Below, piece after piece: positions 1-8,424 of a stretch of 64,000 bases of DNA. This DNA is from Scandinavium sp036271055 (GTDB lineage: Bacteria; Pseudomonadota; Gammaproteobacteria; Enterobacterales; Enterobacteriaceae), in the NCBI RefSeq assembly GCF_036271055.1, contig NZ_DATBBJ010000100.1:94856-158855 (forward strand), read 5' to 3'. Both the position numbers and the translations under genes were made by a program. The notes under the pieces are model-generated. The model had not been told where the DNA came from. It saw only the letters and a list, made by a program, of their open reading frames with translations, and ran no database searches. Each line of letters opens with the position of its first letter. Position 1 is the first letter of the stretch.

Positions 1-213
1 GACTATCAAATTGTGTCTTCAATCTGTCATTTGGCGCGAATGAAGAATATGCAGGTCGTTGCAGAATACGTTGAAACGGAAGAGATCCGGGATGCGGCGT
101 TGGGGCTGGGGATTGATTATTTGCAGGGCTTCTATATCGGCAAGCCAGAACCTTTAGAAGGTCTGGCTGCCGTTAATACAGAATTATTACTGTCAGGCCG
201 CGATCACTGGTGA
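1..213 (+). CDS. pdeF: Cyclic-di-GMP phosphodiesterase PdeF (YfgF), C-terminal end only
   Basis: The frame is open from the first base of the window and ends at the TGA at 211-213, so only about the last 70 residues are present. They carry the final part of an EAL domain: a VVAEYVET segment (the late EAL glutamate region), then GIDYLQGFYIGKP, the usual YLQGF closing motif of EAL phosphodiesterases. In E. coli pdeF lies next to ppx in the same convergent arrangement, which supports the name. The family hydrolyses c-di-GMP; the N-terminal MASE1-type sensor expected for PdeF is outside the window. The last 21 bases overlap the 3' end of ppx on the other strand. Confidence 0.88.
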   Translation, partial: DYQIVSSICHLARMKNMQVVAEYVETEEIRDAALGLGIDYLQGFYIGKPEPLEGLAAVNTELLLSGRDHW

Positions 214-1734
214 TTCTTCTTCGGTGATCTTCAGCATCCAGCCAGTGACGCCTAACCAGTACTGCTGCTCTTTCTCCAGATCGAGCAGCACCAGCGCATT
301 CTGGCTGAACCAGTTATGTGGGAAGCACAGTGTCCAGTGATTCGCCTCGGTGGTCAGTCTTAATGTGGGTGGTGTTGTGGTCGCCTGACGCTGGTTATTC
401 AGCAGCACACCCAAACGCAATAGCTGGATCATCGGCAAAAACTGCTTCTTCTTAAACAGCGTAAAGCGCGGTAGATCGTCCAGTTTCACCCCTTTACGAT
501 GATAACGTACGAGGGTGGCAATAAGCGTCTGTTGCTCCTGGTTGAACCCCGGCAAATCGCTGTTTTGCAAAATATAAGCCGAATGGCGGTGCATCCCGCT
601 GTGGTTGATATTCAGGCCCACTTCATGCAGCATCGCCGACCATTTCAGCAGGGCCGCCAATTGCGGATGTGCTTGCTTGGCATTCTGTTGCACCCACTGT
701 TCATAGATCTGATTGGTGGTTTCCAGCACGCGACGCGCTTGTTCCCGGTCAATGTGGTACTGGCTCGCCAGACTTTCTGCGGTACGGCTGCGGATATCGT
801 CATGGCGGAAACGGCCTTCCATCTCATACAACACGCCTTCGCGCAGTGCACCGTCAGACAGACGCAGCTCTTTGATGGCCAGCGAGTCAAACACGCCGCA
901 CAGAATTGCGAGGCCCGGCATAAATACCGCCTGACGATCTTCCGATAACCCCGGCAAGCTGAGTGCGCTAAAGCTTTTAAACTTCAGCACTTCATCAACC
1001 AGCATGTCCAGGCGTTCTGGTGTGATAATGCCGTCCTTCTCGCCCATTTCGACCAGCACTTCATGGACTGCTTTAATGGTGCCAGAAGCGCCCATCGCCA
1101 CATTCCAGCCCTGAATGCGGTATTGCCAGGAGAGCGTTTCCAGTTTTTGCACCGCCGCAAGGCGCGCACGCTGGAAATTTTCTTTGCTGATAACGCCGCC
1201 CGGGAAGAACATCTGTGCAAAGCTGACGCAGCCCATACGGCGGCTCTCAACCAATTGCGGCGTGAAGTCTTCGCCGATCACAAGCTCCGTCGAACCGCCG
1301 CCGATGTCGATAACGAGCTTCCGGCCTTTTTCCGGCTGCGTATGTTCCACACCCATAAATATCAGGCGCGCTTCTTCGTTGCCGGAAATTATTTCAATCG
1401 GGTAAGGGATAACTTTTTCTGCCCGCTTGAGAAACTCTGGCGCGTTAAGCGCCTGGCGCAGGGTATGCGTCCCGACAATGCAGACGCTGGTCGGGGAAAA
1501 ACCCTGCAAGCGTTCCGCAAACAGTGAGAGACAAGTCAGGCCGCGCTCCATCGCTTCTTCACTGAGCATATTGTTTTCATTCAGGCCATCGGCCAGATGG
1601 ACACGCTGTTTCAGGCGTCCAATGATCTGCAACGCACCGTCGACGACGCGCGCGATGACCATATGAAAACTGTTCGATCCCAGATCGACCGCAGCAATTT
1701 CTTGCGGTCGTGATGTTTTGGTTTTTATGGGCAT
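193..1734 (-). CDS. ppx: Exopolyphosphatase
   Basis: 513 residues, the usual length of enterobacterial Ppx. It removes terminal phosphate from long polyphosphate chains and also hydrolyses pppGpp. The N-terminus has the ASKHA phosphate-binding loop AAVDLGSNSFHMV, followed by GTHTLRQA, SGNEEARLIF (the catalytic-glutamate region) and DIGGGSTELVIG. The C-terminal half has an HD-like domain with LHEVGLNINHSGMHRHS. The gene starts 3 bases after the ppk stop, giving the standard ppk-ppx operon in which the enzymes making and degrading polyphosphate are transcribed together. Its 3' end overlaps pdeF by 21 bases tail to tail. Confidence 0.97.
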   Translation of the reverse strand: MPIKTKTSRPQEIAAVDLGSNSFHMVIARVVDGALQIIGRLKQRVHLADGLNENNMLSEEAMERGLTCLSLFAERLQGFSPTSVCIVGTHTLRQALNAPEFLKRAEKVIPYPIEIISGNEEARLIFMGVEHTQPEKGRKLVIDIGGGSTELVIGEDFTPQLVESRRMGCVSFAQMFFPGGVISKENFQRARLAAVQKLETLSWQYRIQGWNVAMGASGTIKAVHEVLVEMGEKDGIITPERLDMLVDEVLKFKSFSALSLPGLSEDRQAVFMPGLAILCGVFDSLAIKELRLSDGALREGVLYEMEGRFRHDDIRSRTAESLASQYHIDREQARRVLETTNQIYEQWVQQNAKQAHPQLAALLKWSAMLHEVGLNINHSGMHRHSAYILQNSDLPGFNQEQQTLIATLVRYHRKGVKLDDLPRFTLFKKKQFLPMIQLLRLGVLLNNQRQATTTPPTLRLTTEANHWTLCFPHNWFSQNALVLLDLEKEQQYWLGVTGWMLKITEEESPVIAA

Positions 1735-1737
1735 AGA

Positions 1738-3798
1738 TTAATCGGGTTGCTCAAGTGATTTGATGTAGTCGTAAATCGCCAGCTGTGACCGGACTTTACG
1801 GCGATTGCCGCGGGGCACATAACGATTACTCAGTTCTTTGTCGATAAAACGGGCTTTCACGGTATCGCTAAATTGCAGATCGACAATATCCAGCACCTGC
1901 TGTTTCAGGCGCGGATCGAGGATCGGTGTGGCGACTTCAATACGGTAATCGATATTGCGCGTCATCCAGTCAGCGGAAGAGAGCCACACTTTTTTCGTGC
2001 CCCCATCTTCAAAAATATAGAGCCTGTCGTGCTCAAGATATCGGTCAACGATGCTAATCACGTTAATATTTTCGCTGATGCCTTCCAGTTGCGGGATGAG
2101 CGAGCACATTCCGCGAACCAGCAGGTTCACCGGCACACCTGAACCGGAAGCTGCGTACAGACGGTCAACGAGGCCTTTATCGACCAGGTTGTTGAGCTTT
2201 AACGTAATGCCGGACGGTTTGCCGTTTTGCGCGTTAGCGATCTCTTTATCAATCATCTCATACAGCAGGCGACGCGAGTTCTGCGGCGAAACCATCAGAT
2301 AATCGAAATTCACCGGACGATAAGGGTTTTCGATGAAGTTAAATACCCGACGCACTTCATTAGTGATACGCGCATCGGCGGTCAGCAGGGAATAGTCGGT
2401 GTAAATCCGGGCGGTTTTTTCGTTGAAGTTACCGGTGCCGATGTGCGCATAACGCACCACGTCATCGCCTTCTTTACGCGAAACCAGGAACAACTTGGCG
2501 TGAATTTTCAGGCCTGGCGCGGAGAAGATAACGTGTACACCGGCTTCCGTCAGGCGCTTCGCCCAATGGATGTTGGCTTCTTCATCGAAGCGTGCCTGCA
2601 ACTCAACCACCACCGTGACTTTCTTGCCGTTGTGCGCCGCGTGGATCATCGAATCAATAATCCGCGAGTCTTTCGCTACACGGTAAATATTGATTTTGAT
2701 CGCCAGTACGCTTGGGTCAAACGAGGCCTGACGTAACAGTTCCAGTACGTGTTCGAAGGTGTGATACGGGTAGTAAAGCAGTACGTCGCGTTCGCGAATG
2801 GCATCGAAGCCGTTGCGGAATTTATCGAACCAGATATGGCGCAGGCGTGGCAGCGGTTTATTCACCAGATTGGCTTTCCCGACGTTCGGGAAGCTAATGA
2901 AATCTTTGAAGTTATGGTAACGACCGCCAGGAACAATCGAGTCATAGCGCGTGATAGCGAACTTTTTACGCAGCATTTCGACCATCGCATCTGGCATATC
3001 GCGCTGATACACAAAGCGCACCGGCTCGGCGGTCAGACGTTGCTTGAGGCTGGAAGACATCAGCTCCATCAGACTCGATTCCATCTCGTGCACCAGATCG
3101 TACTCGGCGTCACGGGTCATCTTCATCGAATAGGCGTTCAGCGCATCGTATTCGAAGAAGCCCTTGAAGATATCATCCAGGCAATAGCGCAGGATGTTGT
3201 CCAACAAAATCATCGGCTTGCGGCGGCGCGGCGTTTCCGGCGGCAAATTCACAAAGCGCGGGACTTTATCCGACGGGATTTCCAGCAGCGCATAGCTGGT
3301 CTGCTCGCCGCGAATAATCTCCACGGCCAGATAGGTGTAATCGTCTTTCAGGAACTGCACCAGATCCGTTTCACGGTTAATCAGGATCGGTGTAATGTGC
3401 TGGCGCAGATAATGTTTGAAATAGTGGCGTAACCAGCCTTGCTGGTTGACTGACAGCTGACGCTCGTTGATCAGGAAGATCTGGTTACGGGCCATTTCGA
3501 GCAGCAGATCGTTATACAGGCCGTCAAATTCCTGATCGGCTTTCAGCACGCGAGCCTGAATTTTTCCCAGCAGATGGCGGGAATGCGCGGTAAGACCTTG
3601 TTCTTCACTGATGATAATGCGGCGCTTGAGTTCGGCAAAACGCACCTTATAGAACTCATCCAGGTTATTGGAATAGATGCCCAAAAACCGCATACGTTCT
3701 ATCAACGGGTTGCTTTTATCCGCCGCTTCCTGGAGAACACGCTCGTTAAACGATAACCAGCTGAGTTCTTTTTCGATATAAAGCTTATCCTGACCCAT
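1738..3798 (-). CDS. ppk: Polyphosphate kinase 1
   Basis: 686 residues; makes polyphosphate reversibly from ATP at the inner membrane. The N-terminus (YIEKELSWLSFNERVLQEA) and the phospholipase-D-like catalytic half are typical. The first conserved histidine, used for autophosphorylation in the family, is in LKIHAKLFLV and the second in YAHIGTGNFNEKTARIYTDYS. It is two residues shorter than I recall for E. coli Ppk, at IWFDKFRNG, where E. coli has AQ after the lysine. First gene of the ppk-ppx operon. The 191 bases upstream (3799-3989) separate it from purN and presumably hold its promoter; I did not identify Pho boxes with certainty. Confidence 0.97.
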   Translation of the reverse strand: MGQDKLYIEKELSWLSFNERVLQEAADKSNPLIERMRFLGIYSNNLDEFYKVRFAELKRRIIISEEQGLTAHSRHLLGKIQARVLKADQEFDGLYNDLLLEMARNQIFLINERQLSVNQQGWLRHYFKHYLRQHITPILINRETDLVQFLKDDYTYLAVEIIRGEQTSYALLEIPSDKVPRFVNLPPETPRRRKPMILLDNILRYCLDDIFKGFFEYDALNAYSMKMTRDAEYDLVHEMESSLMELMSSSLKQRLTAEPVRFVYQRDMPDAMVEMLRKKFAITRYDSIVPGGRYHNFKDFISFPNVGKANLVNKPLPRLRHIWFDKFRNGFDAIRERDVLLYYPYHTFEHVLELLRQASFDPSVLAIKINIYRVAKDSRIIDSMIHAAHNGKKVTVVVELQARFDEEANIHWAKRLTEAGVHVIFSAPGLKIHAKLFLVSRKEGDDVVRYAHIGTGNFNEKTARIYTDYSLLTADARITNEVRRVFNFIENPYRPVNFDYLMVSPQNSRRLLYEMIDKEIANAQNGKPSGITLKLNNLVDKGLVDRLYAASGSGVPVNLLVRGMCSLIPQLEGISENINVISIVDRYLEHDRLYIFEDGGTKKVWLSSADWMTRNIDYRIEVATPILDPRLKQQVLDIVDLQFSDTVKARFIDKELSNRYVPRGNRRKVRSQLAIYDYIKSLEQPD

Positions 3799-3989
3799 TA
3801 CTACTCACACTCCGGTTGATTGACGCGGACAGCCCTCACATTATGGCGAGCTTTGACCTGTGATGTCCAACTGTGCCAGATCAGTATGACAATAATCTGT
3901 TTGCTGTGGATCTGCGATAAGGTTTTTTTATTATTCAGCGGTATGGGAGAGGAGAGAAAGCGCTCGTTGTGACCAACAAGCGCTGGGGA

Positions 3990-4631
3990 TTACTCTTCGC
4001 AAGCATGTCCCTGGGCCGGAAGCAGCGCGCCATCAAGCCATGCGTCGCCGTCTTTCATTTCCAGGCGTCCATCAACGAACCAACCGACGACCAAAGGATA
4101 AATGGCGTGTTCCTGGTGCTGCACGCGGGCGGAGATGTCATCTTCCGTATCTCCGGCAAATACCGGCACTTTAGCCTGTAAAATCACCGGGCCGCCGTCA
4201 AGCTCGTCCGTGACAAAATGCACAGAAGTGCCGTGCTCTTCGTCGCCGTTATCCAGCACCTGGCGATGGGTGTTCAGGCCTGGATATTTCGGCAGCAGGG
4301 AAGGGTGGATATTCAGCAAACGCCCCTGATAATGCGCGACAAACGCCGGGCTCAGGATACGCATGTAACCCGCCAGCACCACCACGTCGGGAGCGTAGGC
4401 GTCAATTTCCTGCATCAGTTCACGGTCAAACGCTTCTCGACTGGCAAACTGGCTGGCGCTCAGCGCATGGGCCGGAATATCTGCATCATGGGCGCGTTCA
4501 AGGCCGAACGCATCGGCCTTATTGCTGAATACCGCTCGTAAGGTGCCGTTAATTTTCTTCTGCTTGCAGGCGTCGATAATCGCCTGCAAATTGCTTCCAT
4601 TGCCAGAAATCAGCACCACGATATTTTTCAT
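3990..4631 (-). CDS. purN: Phosphoribosylglycinamide formyltransferase 1
   Basis: 213 residues. Transfers a formyl group from 10-formyl-THF to GAR, the third step of de novo purine synthesis. The phosphate-binding SGNGSNLQAI (residues 9-18), the catalytic N107 and H109 in LLNIHPSLLPKYPG, and D145 in TDELDGGP are all present. Its ATG overlaps the purM stop by one base (TAATG), so translation is probably coupled. The pair is cotranscribed from the purM promoter under PurR control. Confidence 0.97.
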   Translation of the reverse strand: MKNIVVLISGNGSNLQAIIDACKQKKINGTLRAVFSNKADAFGLERAHDADIPAHALSASQFASREAFDRELMQEIDAYAPDVVVLAGYMRILSPAFVAHYQGRLLNIHPSLLPKYPGLNTHRQVLDNGDEEHGTSVHFVTDELDGGPVILQAKVPVFAGDTEDDISARVQHQEHAIYPLVVGWFVDGRLEMKDGDAWLDGALLPAQGHACEE

Positions 4632-5668
4632 TACTCGATGACCACACGCTGTTCAGAATCGGATGCTTTGATATAACCGATTTTCCACGCGTTTTCACCT
4701 TTCTCGTTCATCAGCGCAATGGCTTTGTCCGCTTCTGCTGCTGGCAGCGCAATCAACATGCCCACGCCGCAGTTAAAGGTGCGATACATTTCATGCTGAC
4801 TGACGTTGCCCGCTTTTTGCAGCCAGTTGAACACCGACGGCCACTGCCATGAAGATTCATCGATAATGGCCTGGGTGTTATCCGGCAGTACGCGCGGAAT
4901 ATTTTCCCAGAAGCCGCCGCCGGTCAGGTGCGCGATGGCGTGAACATCAACATTCGCAATCAGTTCAAGGATGTTCTTCACGTAGATGCGGGTCGGGGCC
5001 AGCAGATGATCGGCTAACGGTTTGCCGTCGAGTTCGGTCGTTTCCGGGTTGCTGCCGCTCACTTCGAGAATTTTACGCACCAGCGAATAACCGTTGGAGT
5101 GCGGGCCGCTGGATGCCAGCGCCACCAGCACGTCGCCGTCGGCCACTTTGCTGCCATCGATGATTTCAGACTTCTCGACGACGCCGACGCAGAAGCCGGC
5201 CACGTCATAATCTTCGCCGTGGTACATGCCCGGCATTTCTGCCGTTTCGCCACCGACCAGCGCACAGCCGGACTGCAAACAACCTTCGGCGATACCGGTG
5301 ATCACGCTGGATGCGGTGTCGACGTCCAGTTTGCCGGTCGCGTAGTAATCCAGGAAGAACAGTGGTTCAGCACCCTGAACCACCAGATCGTTAACGCACA
5401 TCGCCACCAGGTCGATGCCGATAGTGTCGTGACGCTTGAGATCCATTGCCAGGCGCAGCTTGGTGCCCACGCCATCCGTACCGGAAACCAGCACCGGCTC
5501 ACGATATTTTTGCGGCAGTGCGCACAGTGCGCCGAAGCCACCCAGGCCACCCATCACTTCCGGGCGGCGGGTTTTCTTCACCACACCTTTGATTCGGTCA
5601 ACCAGAGCATTACCCGCATCAATATCAACACCGGCATCTTTATAGCTGAGAGAGGTTTTATCGGTCAC
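4631..5668 (-). CDS. purM: Phosphoribosylformylglycinamidine cyclo-ligase (AIR synthetase)
   Basis: 345 residues, full family length. Closes the imidazole ring of FGAM using ATP to give AIR, the fifth step of purine synthesis. Visible family features include YKDAGVDIDAGN at the N-terminus, VSGTDGVGTKL, IGIDLVAMCVNDLVVQGAEPLFFLDY, VGGETAEMPGMY and ASSGPHSNGYSLVRK. First gene of purM-purN; a PurR operator lies about 55 bases upstream. In E. coli the upp gene follows divergently; here a bglK/GH1 pair has been inserted between them. Confidence 0.97.
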   Translation of the reverse strand: MTDKTSLSYKDAGVDIDAGNALVDRIKGVVKKTRRPEVMGGLGGFGALCALPQKYREPVLVSGTDGVGTKLRLAMDLKRHDTIGIDLVAMCVNDLVVQGAEPLFFLDYYATGKLDVDTASSVITGIAEGCLQSGCALVGGETAEMPGMYHGEDYDVAGFCVGVVEKSEIIDGSKVADGDVLVALASSGPHSNGYSLVRKILEVSGSNPETTELDGKPLADHLLAPTRIYVKNILELIANVDVHAIAHLTGGGFWENIPRVLPDNTQAIIDESSWQWPSVFNWLQKAGNVSQHEMYRTFNCGVGMLIALPAAEADKAIALMNEKGENAWKIGYIKASDSEQRVVIE

Positions 5669-5723
5669 TGCAAGTCTCCACGAAGGGCGTTAGCAAATAA
5701 AATCGGCGTCATTCTAACAGTCT

Positions 5724-5739
5724 AAGCAAACGTTTGCGA
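5724..5739 (-). promoter_or_regulatory. PurR operator upstream of purM
   Basis: The 16-mer AAGCAAACGTTTGCGA matches the known PurR box ACGCAAACGTTTGCGT at all but the outer positions, and its core GCAAACGTTTGC is perfectly palindromic. It sits 55 bases upstream of the purM ATG, the expected place for repression of purMN by PurR with hypoxanthine or guanine. Confidence 0.85.
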
Positions 5740-5823
5740 GCCTGGTTAACGGATATCTTACGGCTCCCCCTTTTTATGCATTGCAGCCGTTACGTTGCTC
5801 AAGTTTGAACCCGTTCACGAAAA

Positions 5824-5837
5824 TGAAACCGGGTACA
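5824..5837 (+). promoter_or_regulatory. Upstream LacI/AscG-type operator for bglK
   Basis: TGAAACCGGGTACA differs at two positions from the TGAAACCGGTTTCA site described for the beta-glucoside repressor AscG. It lies 57 bases, start to start, from a better copy at 5881-5894, and the two flank the likely promoter. Which regulator binds is inference, because none is encoded in the window. Confidence 0.5.
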
Positions 5838-5846
5838 GTTTAGTGC

Positions 5847-5875
5847 TTGCAGGATGTCGGCAGAGCCCACAATAT
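5847..5875 (+). promoter_or_regulatory. Possible bglK-GH1 promoter
   Basis: TTGCAG at 5847-5852 and CAATAT at 5870-5875 are spaced by 17 bases. The -35 is good and the -10 is poor, as expected for an activated or tightly repressed promoter. The predicted start near 5882 would fall inside the operator at 5881-5894. Confidence 0.4.
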
Positions 5876-5880
5876 CTCAC

Positions 5881-5894
5881 TGAAACCGGTTTCT
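5881..5894 (+). promoter_or_regulatory. LacI/AscG-type operator immediately upstream of bglK
   Basis: TGAAACCGGTTTCT contains the perfect 12-base palindrome GAAACCGGTTTC with the central CCGG typical of LacI/GalR-family sites, one base from the AscG consensus TGAAACCGGTTTCA. It overlaps the predicted transcription start and lies 28 bases before the bglK start codon. Confidence 0.65.
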
Positions 5895-5922
5895 GAAATG
5901 GCTTTCAGGAGGAATGGAACAG

Positions 5923-6798
5923 ATGCACATAGCCGCGTTTGATATTGGTGGAACGGCGTTAAAAATGGGAGTGGTCACGCGTGAAGGCGAGATCCTCGAC
6001 AAAGGAAAAGTGGCCATCAAGGACAGCGATGGCGATGCGATTCTGCAAGGGATTTTGCGCTGGATTGAAACGCACCCTGGATGTGAAGGCATCGCGATAA
6101 GCGCCCCGGGTTATGTCAATCCTCACACCGGTTTCATCGAAATGGGCGGAGCTATCCGCCGGTTCGACAATTTCGCCATCAAAGACTGGCTCGAAGAACG
6201 TACATGCCTTCCCGTTGCTATCGATAATGATGCCAACTGCGTGCTGCTGGCCGAACGCTGGCAGGGCAAAGCCGCTGAAATGAGCGATTTCCTGGTGTTG
6301 ACCATCGGCACCGGTATCGGCGGCGCAATTTTCTGCAATAACCAGTTGGTGCGCGGCGCGCGTTTTCGCGGCGGCGAATTTGGCTACATGTTTACCGACC
6401 GACCCGGCAGCCGCCACCCCACGCACTACACCATGAATGCCACCTGCACATTGCGCGTCCTGCGCCAACGGTACAGCCATCATTACGACAAACGGCTCGA
6501 CGACGTCAGCGGTGAAGAGATTTTTGACGCTTACGATGCAGGCGACGTGACCTGTCAGCGGCTGGTGGATGATTTCTTCAACGGCATCGCAAGCGGCCTG
6601 TACAACCTGGTCAATCTGTTTGACCCACAAACCATTTTGCTCGGCGGCGGCATCACCGAACGCCCGGGCTTCCTGAAACAACTTAAGCAGCATCTGGCCT
6701 GGTTTGGCATTGATGAGTTCGTCGATACCGTCAGCCATGGCAACGACGCCGGATTACTCGGCGCGGTTTACCATTTTAATCAGCAGTCTGAACGTTAA
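5923..6798 (+). CDS. bglK: ROK-family beta-glucoside kinase BglK
   Basis: 291 residues from the chosen ATG. An ATG at 5914 is only one base from the AGGAGG at 5907-5912, whereas the ATG at 5923 has proper 10-base spacing and gives MHIAAFDIGGTALKMGV, like Klebsiella BglK. ROK features: the N-terminal ATP loop DIGGTALKMG, the catalytic-Asp region IDNDANC, and LTIGTGIGGAIF; the zinc-binding Cys cluster of NagK/glucokinase-type ROK proteins is absent, as in BglK. Characterised BglK phosphorylates cellobiose and other beta-glucosides at O6 with ATP. The gene lies 13 bases before a GH1 6-phospho-beta-glucosidase that would use its product. No sugar transporter is next to it. Confidence 0.85.
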   Translation: MHIAAFDIGGTALKMGVVTREGEILDKGKVAIKDSDGDAILQGILRWIETHPGCEGIAISAPGYVNPHTGFIEMGGAIRRFDNFAIKDWLEERTCLPVAIDNDANCVLLAERWQGKAAEMSDFLVLTIGTGIGGAIFCNNQLVRGARFRGGEFGYMFTDRPGSRHPTHYTMNATCTLRVLRQRYSHHYDKRLDDVSGEEIFDAYDAGDVTCQRLVDDFFNGIASGLYNLVNLFDPQTILLGGGITERPGFLKQLKQHLAWFGIDEFVDTVSHGNDAGLLGAVYHFNQQSER

Positions 6799-6811
6799 AG
6801 AGGGAGTTGTT

Positions 6812-8242
6812 ATGTCCGGATTTAAAAGCGATTTTCTGTGGGGCGGTGCCGTTGCGGCACATCAGTTGGAAGGCGGCTGGAAAGAGGGCGGTAAAGGCCC
6901 AAGTGTTGCCGACGTAATGACCGCCGGGGCGCACGGCGTGGCGCGTGAAATCACCGACGGCGTGCTGCCAGGAAAAAACTACCCGAATCATGACGCGATT
7001 GATTTTTATCACCGCTATAAAGACGACATCAAACTGTTTGCCGAGATGGGCTTCAAATGCTTCCGTACCTCGATTGCCTGGACGCGCCTGTTCCCAAAAG
7101 GTGACGAGCTGGAGCCAAATGAAGCGGGCCTGAAATTCTATGATGACCTGTTTGATGAGTGCCTGAAATACGGCATCGAACCGGTTATTACGCTGTCGCA
7201 TTTCGAAATGCCGTATCACCTTGTCAAAGAATATGGCGGCTGGCGCAACCGTAAAACCATCGACTTCTTTGTGCGCTTCGCGAAAGTGGCGTTTGAACGC
7301 TACCAGCACAAAGTGAAATACTGGATGACCTTCAACGAAATCAACAACCAGGCGAATTTCCACGAAGATTTCGCGCCGTTCACCAACTCCGGCATTAAGT
7401 ATGAGGAAGGGGAAGACCGCGAGCCGATTATGTATCAGGCGGCGCACTATGAGCTGGTGGCAAGCGCCCTGGCGGTAAAAGTGGCGCGTGAAATCAACCC
7501 GTCGCTGCAAATCGGTTGCATGATTGCGATGTGCCCGATTTACCCGCTGACCTGCGCGCCAGACGATATGATGATGGCGATGAACGCCATGCATCGCCGC
7601 TACTGGTTCACTGATGTACACGTGCGCGGGAAATATCCGCAGCACCTGCTGAACTACTTCGAGCGTCGTGGCTTCGCGCTGGATATCACCGCCGAAGATA
7701 AAGCGGCGCTGAAACAGGGCTGCGTCGATTACATCGGTTTCAGCTATTACATGTCCTTTGCCACCAAAGCTACAGAAGACAATCCGCAACTCGACTACGA
7801 CGAAACGACCAGTCTGGTCTCCAACCCATACGTCAAAAAGTCTGACTGGGGCTGGCAGATTGACCCGGTTGGCCTGCGTTATTCATTGAACTGGTTCTGG
7901 GATCATTATCAGTTGCCGTTGTTCATTGTTGAAAATGGCTTCGGTGCCATCGACGTGCGCGAAAGTGACGGCAGCGTGAATGACCAGTACCGCATCGATT
8001 ATCTCTCCGCACACATCAGCGAAATGAAAAAAGCGGTGGTGGAAGACGGTGTCGATCTGATGGGCTACACCCCGTGGGGCTGTATCGATCTGGTGTCGGC
8101 AGGCACGGGTGAGATGAAAAAACGTTACGGCTTTATCTATGTTGATAAAGATAACGAAGGCAACGGCACGCTCGAGCGCAGCCGCAAAAAATCTTTTGCG
8201 TGGTATCAGAAGGTTATCAGCAGCAACGGAGAATCGCTGTAA
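6812..8242 (+). CDS. GH1 6-phospho-beta-glucosidase (BglA/AscB-like)
   Basis: 476 residues, normal for the family. The ATG at 6812 is preceded by AGAGGGAG; longer in-frame extensions run back into bglK and are discarded. The acid/base glutamate is E176 in WMTFNEINNQ and the nucleophile is E374 in LFIVENGFG. DFLWGGAVAAHQLEGGW and the late RSRKKSFAWYQKVI match enterobacterial BglA/AscB/CelF enzymes, which hydrolyse 6-phosphorylated cellobiose, arbutin or salicin to glucose-6-phosphate plus aglycone. It forms a two-gene operon with bglK. It looks closest to BglA in its N-terminal part, but I cannot say which paralogue it is. The pair is absent from the purM-upp interval of E. coli K-12. Confidence 0.88.
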   Translation: MSGFKSDFLWGGAVAAHQLEGGWKEGGKGPSVADVMTAGAHGVAREITDGVLPGKNYPNHDAIDFYHRYKDDIKLFAEMGFKCFRTSIAWTRLFPKGDELEPNEAGLKFYDDLFDECLKYGIEPVITLSHFEMPYHLVKEYGGWRNRKTIDFFVRFAKVAFERYQHKVKYWMTFNEINNQANFHEDFAPFTNSGIKYEEGEDREPIMYQAAHYELVASALAVKVAREINPSLQIGCMIAMCPIYPLTCAPDDMMMAMNAMHRRYWFTDVHVRGKYPQHLLNYFERRGFALDITAEDKAALKQGCVDYIGFSYYMSFATKATEDNPQLDYDETTSLVSNPYVKKSDWGWQIDPVGLRYSLNWFWDHYQLPLFIVENGFGAIDVRESDGSVNDQYRIDYLSAHISEMKKAVVEDGVDLMGYTPWGCIDLVSAGTGEMKKRYGFIYVDKDNEGNGTLERSRKKSFAWYQKVISSNGESL

Positions 8243-8259
8243 ATTGGCCTCACAAGACA

Positions 8260-8288
8260 AGACCTCGCTTCGGCGGGGTTTATTTTTA
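8260..8288 (+). terminator. Terminator after the bglK-GH1 operon
   Basis: A 7-bp stem (ACCTCGC / GCGGGGT, one G-T pair) closed by a stable TTCG tetraloop is followed by TTATTTTT, 17 bases after the GH1 stop. Confidence 0.75.
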
Positions 8289-8377
8289 TCCTTACTTTAT
8301 AATAAGTAACAATGTGTTAATCACTTTGATTGATCCCGGTCAACGAGAACAGGTATGGCGCTACCGACAAAAAGCGG

Positions 8378-8398
8378 TATAATCCGGCGATTTTTTTG
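8378..8398 (+). promoter_or_regulatory. upp promoter -10 and UTP-sensitive initially transcribed region
   Basis: TATAAT at 8378-8383 is followed six bases later by GATTTTTTTG at 8389-8398. The E. coli upp promoter starts at the same place with a G-A-T-run sequence, where high UTP causes slippage in the T run and non-productive transcripts, and the choice between G and A starts sets output. The layout is conserved here with seven Ts. The -35 is weak. Confidence 0.75.
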
Positions 8399-8424
8399 TG
8401 GCTGCCCCTCAGAGGAGAAAGAGA

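Noticed and set aside
6704..6811. Upstream extension of the GH1 glucosidase to a 512-residue protein
   Set aside because: It would lie inside bglK and add sequence foreign to the family; the ATG at 6812 has a good RBS and a standard N-terminus.
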